Shown piece after piece: positions 1-4,913 of a stretch of DNA of 5,161 bases; the stretch's first letter is position 1, and the number at the start of each line of letters is the position of its first letter. Source of the DNA: an uncultured Treponema sp. (lineage in GTDB: Bacteria; Spirochaetota; Spirochaetia; Treponematales; Treponemataceae); contig CAMJAJ010000127.1 in the NCBI GenBank assembly GCA_946403565.1, positions 1 to 5,161 on the forward strand, in the 5' to 3' direction. The position numbers and the translations under genes were made by a program. The notes below the pieces were generated by a model. The model worked only from the letters and a program-made list of their open reading frames with translations, made no database searches and had not been told where the DNA came from.

Positions 1-188
1 ACGGACAGCTTGAGCTTCACAGAGAAGCTTCCGTCCTTTTCCTGCTTGAGCGGCGTCTCAGTGCTGGACCAGTTGTTGAAATCTCCAGCAATCGTTACTT
101 CCTTTGCTCCGTGCGCGGCCTCTTTTGAAACAGAGAACGTAACCGTGCAGCTTGTCTTATCCTTAGAGTAACTCTTTTTTAAAGCCAT
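1..188 (-). CDS. Partial CBM48/AMPK-type glycogen-binding (isoamylase early-set) protein, 5' end only
   Basis: The reading frame starts at ATG 188 and runs off the left edge after 62 codons, so only the N-terminus is seen. Residues 31-40 read VTIAGDFNNW, the hallmark of the carbohydrate-binding module 48 / AMPK-beta / isoamylase N-terminal fold, in which the conserved W contacts alpha-glucan. It is followed by a TPL-x-x-x-x-DGSF segment (45-55) typical of the next strands. The basic N-terminus (MALKKSYSKDK) matches stand-alone small proteins of this type, usually around 100 residues, found in spirochaetes and other phyla. It has no signal peptide, so it is probably cytoplasmic. A role in binding glycogen or starch is expected from the family; no catalytic domain is visible. 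The start is supported by AAGGGG (minus strand, 197-202) eight bases upstream. It could instead be the N-terminal module of a longer branching or debranching enzyme. Confidence 0.8.
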   Translation of the reverse strand, partial: MALKKSYSKDKTSCTVTFSVSKEAAHGAKEVTIAGDFNNWSSTETPLKQEKDGSFSVKLKLS

Positions 189-238
189 ACAAAAAACCCC
201 TTATGATTCGTCGGACATAGTTCCAACGTTTTTCACAG

Positions 239-265
239 TTTATAATAAAACGAGAAATTAGTAAA
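239..265 (-). promoter_or_regulatory. Possible promoter of the glycogen-binding gene
   Basis: On the minus strand a TTTACT (260-265) and a TATAAA (239-244) lie in a locally AT-rich patch about 50 bases upstream of the ATG at 188. The spacer is only 15 bases, shorter than ideal, and an overlapping TATTAT (242-247) is an alternative -10. The patch is a plausible promoter, but the exact elements are uncertain. Confidence 0.35.
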
Positions 266-327
266 GCCCCCTCGTAAAAACTGATTGGGCGCATCCGGCA
301 AGGTGGTGAGGCGCTTTCGGAAGTCGA

Positions 328-339
328 GAAAACGTTTTC
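328..339. promoter_or_regulatory. Perfect 12-bp palindrome GAAAACGTTTTC, cre/LacI-type operator candidate
   Basis: GAAAACGTTTTC is perfectly symmetrical around a central CG. LacI/GalR-family operators and CcpA cre sites share this design. Against the cre consensus WTGNAANCGNWNNCW it fits all fixed positions except the first two. It lies about 140 bases upstream of the glycogen-binding gene start and downstream of the cytidine deaminase stop, in otherwise gene-free sequence. A related, less symmetric minus-strand GAAAAACGTT is present near 227-236. Control of a glucan-related gene by a sugar-responsive LacI-type regulator is a reasonable guess, not a demonstration. Confidence 0.3.
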
Positions 340-422
340 AAACGAGCGATACCCCCTCCCGAGGCCGGGCGGTTGCCACAGTAATGCGCCACGATTGCCG
401 CCGCGTGCCTCATGTCCGTCGC

Positions 423-854
423 TTAGAGCGAGAAGCTTTCGGGCAGCAGCTCCGCAAGGGTCTTTACCTTGTACTCCGTCCTGCTTTTCGGGATGATGAC
501 GAGGAAGTCAGGCTTGCAGAACTCGGCGAGCACCTGCCGGCATACCCCGCAGGGAGGGCAGTAGCTTTCCACCTTGCGCTCATGTCCGCCGACAATCACG
601 ATGGCCTTGAATTCCCGCACGCCTTCGCTGACCGCCTTGAACACCGCCGTGCGTTCGGCACAGTTGGTCGGCCCGTAGGCCGCGTTTTCCACGTTGCAGC
701 CGCCCCATATCCTGCCGTCTGACGAAAGCAGTGCCGCCCCCACCGTCCAGTGCGAGTAGGGCGCGTACGAGAAGTCCATCATTGACCACGCCTTGTCCAT
801 CATCTGCTCAAGCGGCAGCTCCGCCAGCAGGGCCTTCTTTTCGTTCTCTTCCAT
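423..854 (-). CDS. cdd: Cytidine deaminase (homotetrameric, zinc-dependent)
   Basis: This 143-residue protein has the expected length for the small tetrameric cytidine deaminase, which hydrolyses cytidine and deoxycytidine to uridine and deoxyuridine in cytoplasmic pyrimidine salvage. The substrate-binding segment GCNVENAAYG spans 52-61 (N54 and E56 contact ribose). C65-A-E67 supplies a zinc ligand and the catalytic glutamate. PPCGVCRQ (100-107) supplies the other two ligands, C102 and C105. AYAPYS-like FSYAPYSHWTVGAAL (28-42) is the usual N-terminal signature. A GTG at 884 opens the frame ten codons earlier, but ATG 854 is chosen. An AGAGGTG ribosome site (863-869) precedes it by eight bases, and the predicted -10 at 875-880 would leave the GTG outside the transcript. 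The gene is probably monocistronic and is transcribed divergently from the gene at 1046. No clear terminator is seen downstream. Confidence 0.95.
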   Translation of the reverse strand: MEENEKKALLAELPLEQMMDKAWSMMDFSYAPYSHWTVGAALLSSDGRIWGGCNVENAAYGPTNCAERTAVFKAVSEGVREFKAIVIVGGHERKVESYCPPCGVCRQVLAEFCKPDFLVIIPKSRTEYKVKTLAELLPESFSL

Positions 855-862
855 AAATAGTA

Positions 863-869
863 CACCTCT
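863..869 (-). promoter_or_regulatory. Ribosome binding site that fixes the cdd start
   Basis: Minus-strand AGAGGTG sits eight bases before ATG 854 and lies downstream of the alternative GTG at 884, so it selects the shorter protein. Confidence 0.7.
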
Positions 870-874
870 ATTGA

Positions 875-903
875 ATTTTACCACGAAGGAATAGCGCCGT
901 CAA
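875..903 (-). promoter_or_regulatory. Sigma70-type promoter of cdd
   Basis: On the minus strand TTGACG (898-903) and TAAAAT (875-880) are separated by exactly 17 bases. They match the consensus at five of six positions each. The predicted transcript start (about 867-869) falls at the ribosome site, giving a very short leader of about 14 bases. Confidence 0.7.
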
Positions 904-984
904 GGAATCACTTTTGGGAACCTTCTTTGCGCATAAACCCCTCCTGTACGGGCCCCCTCGTTGTGCATGCAGCACCCTTGCGCG

Positions 985-1006
985 GGAACTGCTCTTGCAC
1001 AGTTCC
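985..1006. promoter_or_regulatory. Operator-like inverted repeat over the -35 of the 1046 gene
   Basis: GGAACTG (985-991) and CAGTTCC (1000-1006) form perfect 7-base arms around an 8-base centre. The centre and right arm cover the candidate -35 box (995-1000), the position expected of a repressor site. The arm spacing does not match a LexA box. No regulator can be named. Confidence 0.35.
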
Positions 1007-1023
1007 AGAAGATGGCCTATACT
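995..1023 (+). promoter_or_regulatory. Promoter of the gene at 1046
   Basis: TTGCAC (995-1000), a 17-base spacer and TATACT (1018-1023) form a good -10 with a moderate -35. The predicted start near 1030 gives a leader of about 16 bases carrying the AGGAGG ribosome site. Confidence 0.55.
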
Positions 1024-1034
1024 GCCTTGTACTC

Positions 1035-1040
1035 AGGAGG
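1035..1040 (+). promoter_or_regulatory. Ribosome binding site AGGAGG setting the start at 1046
   Basis: A full AGGAGG lies five bases before ATG 1046. It rules out the in-frame ATG at 914, which has no ribosome site and lies upstream of the promoter. Confidence 0.85.
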
Positions 1041-1045
1041 TTTCC

Positions 1046-1624
1046 ATGAACATTCAGAAGGCCATGCGGATCAGGGCGGAGCTCAAGGTCGCGGCATCTA
1101 AGCTCAGCAACATGATGGAGAACGTGCCCTACGTCATACCCTTCGAGGGGGAGGAGGCGGATGCCGCAGTCCTTGCGGAGAAGCGGGGCGAGAAGCTCAA
1201 CAAACTGGACGGGCTTTCCTACGACGAGGCCGTCAGGCGGCTTTTCGCCATCACGGACGCCTGCCTTTCGCTCAATATGGCGATAGAGTCCTGCAACCAG
1301 CGGGGGCACGAGCTTCTGTTCAAGGAGACCGCCGTCAAGTCCAAGCTCCTGTACGTGGAGCGCCTGCTGGAAAAGGAACGGCAGATTTCGGCGACCACGA
1401 CGGAGACCCGGGTGGACTACGAGACCTCCGACAACAAGGGCAACTTCCGGCGTTACGACGTCACCATCTACAACTACCCCATGCTGGACGAGTCCGCCCT
1501 GGGCATGAGCCTCGTGCAGCTCAAAAAGAAGCTGACCAAGGAGCTTGAGGAGGTCCGCGACGAGATTTCGGCATTCAACGCCACCCAGAAGGTGGACTGG
1601 GAGATGCCGGAGGACCTGCTCTAG
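1046..1624 (+). CDS. Helical protein of unknown function, possibly DIP1984/DUF6847-like
   Basis: This 192-residue soluble protein has no signal peptide or membrane segment. It begins MNIQKAMRIRAELK and is predicted to be mostly helical. Charged helices lie at about 60-125 and 155-180, the latter with heptad-like LVQLKKKLTKELEEVRDEI, and the protein ends in an acidic tail. A central segment (about 129-152) is rich in T, Y and N and may form a beta hairpin. The order of features resembles the DIP1984 / DUF6847 family: an A-x-x-x-RAEL start, an N-x-x-x-x-x-x-EGE region, a CN segment mid-protein, and a terminal E-x-R-x-x-I-x-x-x-N before the final W. That match is by eye and weak. The sharp wobble-position GC bias and the AGGAGG site five bases upstream make it a real gene. 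It appears to be transcribed alone, from the promoter at 995-1023. The function is unknown and no enzymatic motif is visible. Confidence 0.85.
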   Translation: MNIQKAMRIRAELKVAASKLSNMMENVPYVIPFEGEEADAAVLAEKRGEKLNKLDGLSYDEAVRRLFAITDACLSLNMAIESCNQRGHELLFKETAVKSKLLYVERLLEKERQISATTTETRVDYETSDNKGNFRRYDVTIYNYPMLDESALGMSLVQLKKKLTKELEEVRDEISAFNATQKVDWEMPEDLL

Positions 1625-2057
1625 GCTTTACTATTGGAGGAAAATCGCGCGGCCCGTCCGGGGCGACCTGGGCGGAACCGCGTCTTGGCTGCGGTCTGGA
1701 AAAAGGCTTGGCCGGCGACCGGTTTGTCCGGCTGTTCGGTTCTGGCCGGCTTCCTGCCTGTCCTGAGGCGACTCCGGGCGGGGATTTCCGGTGATGGAGG
1801 TGATTACACGTAAAACGGTAATCAAGAAAGCTGTACGCCTTTGGCTTGCCAAGGACGATAGCACTCCCCTCTTACGGGTCTGGTGCGGGCGGCGCACTGA
1901 CGCTTCCCGACCTTCTGTGCCGTTATCGCTGCAATCCTGTATCGCTTTATAATCATTGATTTTGGGATCAGTCTTTTTCGGCAGTTTAACAGTCTAAGAT
2001 TCTAACGGTTGAATGCTTCAACGCTTCATAGACGAAGTCACCAGGAATGCCGCAGTC
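1625..2057 (+). other. 433-base stretch without a convincing protein gene
   Basis: No frame here shows coding character. The first half (to about 1900) is GC-rich and full of CCGG and GCCGG words. From 1712 to 1754 CCGG recurs at 7- to 9-base spacing as a degenerate 9-base pattern. A small hairpin (CTTTGGC/GCCAAGG) sits at about 1839-1854. A 52-codon ORF at 1794-1952 has only a poor ribosome site. The second half (about 1930-2050) is more AT-rich and holds a TATAAT (1948-1953) and short hairpins. The stretch could be a long 3' UTR, remains of a decayed gene, or a small-RNA locus. Confidence 0.5.
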
Positions 2058-2092
2058 CGCACCGGTAGTGAATGCTGCCGGTGCGTTTTTTT
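1960..2092 (+). ncRNA. Candidate small RNA ending at a strong terminator
   Basis: A perfect TATAAT (1948-1953) is followed by about 130 bases without a plausible ORF that finish at a strong intrinsic terminator. Small hairpins lie in between: GTTGAA/TTCAAC with a TGC loop (2008-2022) and CTTC/GAAG (2024-2037). The -35 is weak; TTATCG at 1923-1928 would need a 19-base spacer. The sequence does not match SRP RNA, tmRNA or 6S RNA as far as can be seen. The alternative is that this is the end of the mRNA starting near 1030. Confidence 0.25.
2058..2092 (+). terminator. Strong rho-independent terminator
   Basis: CGCACCGGTAG (2058-2068) pairs with CTGCCGGTGCG (2075-2085), an 11-base stem with one G-T wobble and a six-base loop TGAATG. 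Seven T residues follow (2086-2092). It works on the plus strand only. It isolates the ATPase operon downstream from whatever is transcribed upstream, either the 1046 gene or a small RNA. Confidence 0.9.
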
Positions 2093-2104
2093 GCGCCTGT
2101 GAAT

Positions 2105-2150
2105 CCGCCCGCCGGGGGCGGGGAGGTGCCGCAGCGTTTTTGGGCCCCCG
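2105..2150. other. GC-rich nested inverted repeats upstream of the tandem palindromes
   Basis: CCGCCC (2105-2110) and GGGCGG (2116-2121) form a 6-base stem around GCCGG. Alternatively CGGGGGC (2113-2119) pairs with GCCCCCG (2144-2150) across 24 bases. The two foldings share bases and exclude each other. No T-run follows either of them, so this is not a typical terminator. A function is not apparent. Confidence 0.4.
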
Positions 2151-2152
2151 TT

Positions 2153-2193
2153 CTATTCGCCAAACACTGCAACTTGCAGTAAATGGCGATTAG
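2153..2193. promoter_or_regulatory. Palindrome copy 1, operator candidate over the -35
   Basis: This imperfect palindrome is centred on C2173. The core ACTGCAACTTGCAGT (2166-2180) has perfect 7-base arms. After three unpaired positions on each side the symmetry resumes (ACCGCT against TGGCGA), then one mismatch and three more pairs, for 16 of 20 symmetric positions. It overlaps the predicted -35 TTGCAG of the ATPase promoter. Two arm blocks separated by an internal gap suggest a dimeric or tetrameric DNA-binding protein. Confidence 0.7.
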
Positions 2194-2202
2194 TGATACA
2201 CT
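2174..2202 (+). promoter_or_regulatory. Predicted promoter of the ATPase operon
   Basis: TTGCAG (2174-2179) lies in the right arm of palindrome 1. After 17 bases comes TACACT (2197-2202), preceded by an extended TG (2194-2195). The -10 occupies the eight-base spacer between the two palindromes, so both palindromes touch promoter or leader DNA. The predicted start is near 2209, inside palindrome 2. The -10 hexamer itself is only a 4 of 6 match. Confidence 0.5.
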
Positions 2203-2203
2203 T

Positions 2204-2244
2204 CTATTCGTCAAACACTGCAACTTGCAGTAAATGGCGATTAG
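2204..2244. promoter_or_regulatory. Palindrome copy 2, covering the mRNA leader and ribosome site
   Basis: This copy has the same structure as copy 1 and is centred on C2224. Its single base change (T2211) turns a C-G pair into a T·G pair with G2237, so an RNA hairpin would still form. The last bases TTAG run into the AGGAGG ribosome site (2243-2248). It could act as a DNA operator, an RNA structure limiting translation, or both. Confidence 0.65.
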
Positions 2245-2248
2245 GAGG
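2243..2248 (+). promoter_or_regulatory. AGGAGG ribosome site, unusually close to the ATPase start
   Basis: A full-strength AGGAGG is only three bases from ATG 2252, which is shorter than the usual five to nine. The other in-frame start, ATG 2234, has no ribosome site but immediately follows a TAA (2231-2233) of the repeat frame. Start choice is therefore not settled; 2252 is preferred. Confidence 0.6.
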
Positions 2249-2251
2249 CCT

Positions 2252-3514
2252 ATGCAGGAACTTTTGGACCGCCCGACGTACCTCAAGAAGCTTACCGACC
2301 GCATGCACAACGGCGAGGTGAAGATCATCACCGGCCCCAGACGGTGCGGCAAATCTTGGCTTTTGAAGAAGGTGTTCAGGGCCTATTTGCTCTCACAGGG
2401 CGTGAAAGACGAGAACATCATCATCGTGTCGCTGGACTTGGAGGACGAAGACGGCGACGAAGACATGAGCGACCGCGAGCTGCTCAAGAAATACCTGTAC
2501 GGCAGGATAGGGTCAGAAAGCGAGCAGTACTACGTGATTCTGGACGAAATTCAGGAGGTCGAGGGCTTCGAGCGGCTGGTCAACGGGCTTGCGGCACGTG
2601 AGAACGTCGATGTGTACATCACCGGCAGCAACTCCCGCTTCCTGTCGCAGGACATACGGACAATCTTCCGGGGCCGGGGGGACGAGGTGCGCGTGTACCC
2701 GCTTTCTTTCTCCGAGTTCTGCCAGGGCAGGACGGAGGATCGGGCCAGCCTCTGGAAAGAGTACTATACATACGGGGGTATGCCCAGACTGCTCCGGCTG
2801 GGGACTCCGGAACAGAAGGCCCGCTACCTGCAGCAGCTGTGGAACAAGACTTACATCGACGACGTGGTTGAGCGCAACAATGTCCGCAACAAGACGGCCC
2901 TTGAGTCTATGGTCGATGTCCTCTGCTCCTCTGTCGGCTCCTTGGTCAATCCCAGCAAGCTCAGGAACACCTTGCAGTCCGTCCAGAAGGTCAAGCTGGA
3001 CGACGAGACCGTGGCAAGCTACATCTCCTGTTTGGAGGGCGCGTTCCTCTTTGAAGGCGCGAGGCGTTACAACATCAAGGGCAAAAAGTATTTCGACGCG
3101 ATCAAAAAGTATTATGCGGCGGACGTGGGACTTCGGAACGCACGGCTGAATTTCCGCCAACAGGAAGTGACCCATATAATGGAAAACATCGTCTACAACG
3201 AGCTGCGTTCCCGCGACTATCTGGTGGACGTGGGACTGGTGGAGTCGCGCGAGATGCACGATGGCAGGCAGCAGTTCATCCAGCGTGAGGTCGATTTCAT
3301 CGCGACCAACGGCATAGACAAGTTCTACATACAGTCGGCATACGCCTTGGACACAGAAGAAAAGAAGTCGCAGGAGCTGGCCTCCCTGCTCAAGATTGAC
3401 GACTCCTTCCGCAAAATCGTCGTTGTCGGCAGCGATATCGAGAGCTACACCGACGAGCACGGAATCACCTTCATGGGCCTGTTCCAGCTGCTGCTGGGGA
3501 ATGTGGGCTTGTAA
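2252..3514 (+). CDS. AAA-type ATPase with C-terminal DUF4143 domain
   Basis: The protein is 420 residues from ATG 2252, or 426 from ATG 2234. The N-terminal AAA_14 P-loop domain carries Walker A GPRRCGKS (28-35), Walker B YYVILDEIQ (93-101, D98 and E99) and a sensor-like YITGSNSRFLS (122-132). YYTYGGMPRLL (171-181) follows, then a winged-helix-like linker. The C-terminal DUF4143 domain has ENIVYNEL (311-318), EVDF (346-349) and YIQSAYAL (359-366). That arrangement recalls a PD-(D/E)xK nuclease fold, but the usual active-site lysine is missing, as in most of this family, so cleavage is not expected. An acidic run, LEDEDGDEDMSD, lies at 63-74. The cellular role of these widespread ATPases is poorly defined. 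The protein is cytosolic, without membrane segments. It is first in a probable operon with the polymerase 34 bases downstream and has the tandem palindromes at its promoter. Confidence 0.92.
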   Translation: MQELLDRPTYLKKLTDRMHNGEVKIITGPRRCGKSWLLKKVFRAYLLSQGVKDENIIIVSLDLEDEDGDEDMSDRELLKKYLYGRIGSESEQYYVILDEIQEVEGFERLVNGLAARENVDVYITGSNSRFLSQDIRTIFRGRGDEVRVYPLSFSEFCQGRTEDRASLWKEYYTYGGMPRLLRLGTPEQKARYLQQLWNKTYIDDVVERNNVRNKTALESMVDVLCSSVGSLVNPSKLRNTLQSVQKVKLDDETVASYISCLEGAFLFEGARRYNIKGKKYFDAIKKYYAADVGLRNARLNFRQQEVTHIMENIVYNELRSRDYLVDVGLVESREMHDGRQQFIQREVDFIATNGIDKFYIQSAYALDTEEKKSQELASLLKIDDSFRKIVVVGSDIESYTDEHGITFMGLFQLLLGNVGL

Positions 3515-3548
3515 TCAAAGTGGGCGGCCTCACAGCCTGTTGGTGAAA

Positions 3549-4913
3549 ATGGAACGAACCTATCTGGCCATAGACTTGAAGTCATTTTATGCCTCCGTTG
3601 AATGTGTCGAGCGGGGACTCGACCCCTTGACCACCAGCCTTGTCGTCGCCGATGAGTCCAGGACGGAAAAGACGATCTGTCTGGCCGTTACCCCGCCATT
3701 GAAGGCGTACGGGCTTTCCGGGCGCAGCAGACTCTTTGAGGTCGTCCAGAAGGCGCGGGAGGTGAAGGCCCGGACCGGCAGGGAGCTGGAATACATAATC
3801 GCGAAGCCCCGCATGGCCCTGTACCTGGAATACTCGGCCCGCATCTATGGCATCTACCTGAAATACTTCAGTCCCGACGACATACACGTCTACAGTATCG
3901 ATGAAGTCTTCATCGATGCGACCTCATACCTGGGCCTGTACGACATCAACGCCCACGCTTTGGCCCGCAAGGTAATCAGGGACATCCTGTCGCAGACGGG
4001 AATCACGGCGACGGCGGGAGTCGCGCCGAACCTGTACCTGGCAAAGATTGCGATGGACATTGTCGCCAAGCATGTCGAGGCAGACGAGGACGGCGTTCGC
4101 ATTGCGGACCTCTCCGTGCGGGAATACCGGCGGATGCTCTGGGCCCATACCCCCATCACCGATTTCTGGCGGGTGGGGAAGGGTGTCGCGGGGCGGCTCG
4201 CCGACCTGGGGATCCATACGATGGGTGACATCGCCCGCCAGTCAATCAGGAACGCGGAGGTTCTGTACAAGCTGTTCGGAATCGACGCGGAGATCCTGAT
4301 CGACCATGCGTGGGGGCTGGAGCCGTGTACGATGCGGGACATCAAGGACTACAGGTCCTCCTCCAAAAGCCTGAGCGCGGGACAGGTCCTGCAGTCGCCG
4401 TATACGGCGGACAAGGCCCGCATTGTCGTCCGGGAGATGGCGGAGGTCATGGCCCAGAACCTGCTTTCAAAAGGGCTGGCGGGGGACTGCTTCAGCGTCT
4501 TTATATCCTACGACAGGTCGTCGATTACGGACGGCTACGAGGGGGATGTCGAGCAGGACTTTTACGGGAGGCCCGTACCCAAACCGTCCCACGGCAGCGT
4601 AAGCTTTCCGACAGCTACAGCCTCCCTGCACCGGATCAGCGAAGGTATCCTCTCGGTGTACGACCGGATCGTGGACAGGAGCCTGTATGTGCGCAGGTTG
4701 AGCGTCAGCGTGGGCGGCGTGGTTGCGCAGCAGGGGGAGCAGCCCGAGCTGTTCACGGATGCCGCGGCCCAGGAAAAGGAGCGGTCGCTCCAGAAGACGA
4801 TGCTGAAGATTCAAGGCAAGTTCGGCAAGAACGCCATCCTGAAGGCGAGCGACTATGAGGAAGGTGCGACGCTGCGGGACCGCAACGGGCAGATAGGAGG
4901 GCATAAGGCATGA
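3549..4913 (+). CDS. Y-family translesion DNA polymerase (UmuC/UvrX-like)
   Basis: This 454-residue error-prone polymerase is predicted to copy past damaged bases. The palm/finger region has D9 in AIDLKSFYASVE (7-18, with Y14 as likely steric gate) and the catalytic SIDEVF (116-121, D118 and E119). AVTPPLKAYGL (46-56) fits the nucleotide-pocket loop. A helix-hairpin-helix thumb spans about 207-230 and the little finger about 275-390. QPELF (398-402) matches the QxxLF sliding-clamp motif. The conserved tail, ending in RNGQIGGHKA, is intact, so the gene looks functional. ATG 3549 fits the family N-terminus. TTG 3540 and GTG 3543 are alternatives, and the ribosome site is weak (GGTG is three bases away). 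The gene sits 34 bases after the ATPase with no clear promoter or LexA-type box between. Its stop overlaps the YolD-like start. It is the UvrX/UmuC type of Gram-positives and some spirochaetes rather than classic DinB. Confidence 0.95.
   Translation: MERTYLAIDLKSFYASVECVERGLDPLTTSLVVADESRTEKTICLAVTPPLKAYGLSGRSRLFEVVQKAREVKARTGRELEYIIAKPRMALYLEYSARIYGIYLKYFSPDDIHVYSIDEVFIDATSYLGLYDINAHALARKVIRDILSQTGITATAGVAPNLYLAKIAMDIVAKHVEADEDGVRIADLSVREYRRMLWAHTPITDFWRVGKGVAGRLADLGIHTMGDIARQSIRNAEVLYKLFGIDAEILIDHAWGLEPCTMRDIKDYRSSSKSLSAGQVLQSPYTADKARIVVREMAEVMAQNLLSKGLAGDCFSVFISYDRSSITDGYEGDVEQDFYGRPVPKPSHGSVSFPTATASLHRISEGILSVYDRIVDRSLYVRRLSVSVGGVVAQQGEQPELFTDAAAQEKERSLQKTMLKIQGKFGKNAILKASDYEEGATLRDRNGQIGGHKA
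4895..4900 (+). promoter_or_regulatory. Ribosome binding site of the YolD-like gene, inside the polymerase gene
   Basis: AGGAGG lies nine bases before ATG 4910, within the last codons of the polymerase. Together with the ATGA stop-start overlap it indicates coupled translation of the two proteins. Confidence 0.85.

Larger units (their letters stand above)
2151..2244. repeat. Two tandem 43-base units with 51-base period
   Basis: Bases 2151-2193 and 2202-2244 are identical except for one change (C2160 versus T2211). They are separated by eight bases (2194-2201). The period of 51 bases equals about five turns of DNA and exactly 17 codons. Such near-identity in intergenic DNA implies recent duplication or strong constraint. 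Each unit contains the 41-base palindrome described separately. Confidence 0.95.

Noticed and set aside
258..413. 51-codon minus-strand ORF between cdd and the glycogen-binding gene
   Set aside because: It has no ribosome site and no recognisable family, and it runs through the putative promoter of the next gene.
914..1045. Upstream extension of the 1046 gene to ATG 914
   Set aside because: It lacks a ribosome site and would begin upstream of the predicted promoter. The added residues look non-coding, whereas AGGAGG points to 1046.
1794..1952. 52-codon plus-strand ORF (MEVITRKTVIKK...)
   Set aside because: It has no proper ribosome site before ATG 1794, an odd R/S-rich composition and no recognised family. 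It may be chance in GC-rich DNA.
1984..2022. Integron attC-like words (GTTTAAC and GTTGAAT) near 1984-2014
   Set aside because: The two boxes are only 17 bases apart. There is no long inverted stem between them, no integrase, and no cassette-like spacing of genes.
2034..2060. Resemblance to the SRP RNA tip (GTCA-GGAA-GCAG)
   Set aside because: The conserved symmetric loop bases are wrong and the flanking sequences are not complementary, so no SRP hairpin forms.
2114..2144. G-quadruplex in the G-rich stretch
   Set aside because: Only three runs of three or more G residues are present, and the last is far away. The inverted repeats explain the composition better.
2151..2244. CRISPR array
   Set aside because: There are only two repeats, the intervening spacer is eight bases, and no cas genes are present. 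The units are internally palindromic and sit at a promoter.
2513..3460. Long minus-strand ORF opposite the ATPase
   Set aside because: It is a shadow of the GC-biased ATPase gene. It lacks a ribosome site and any family signature.
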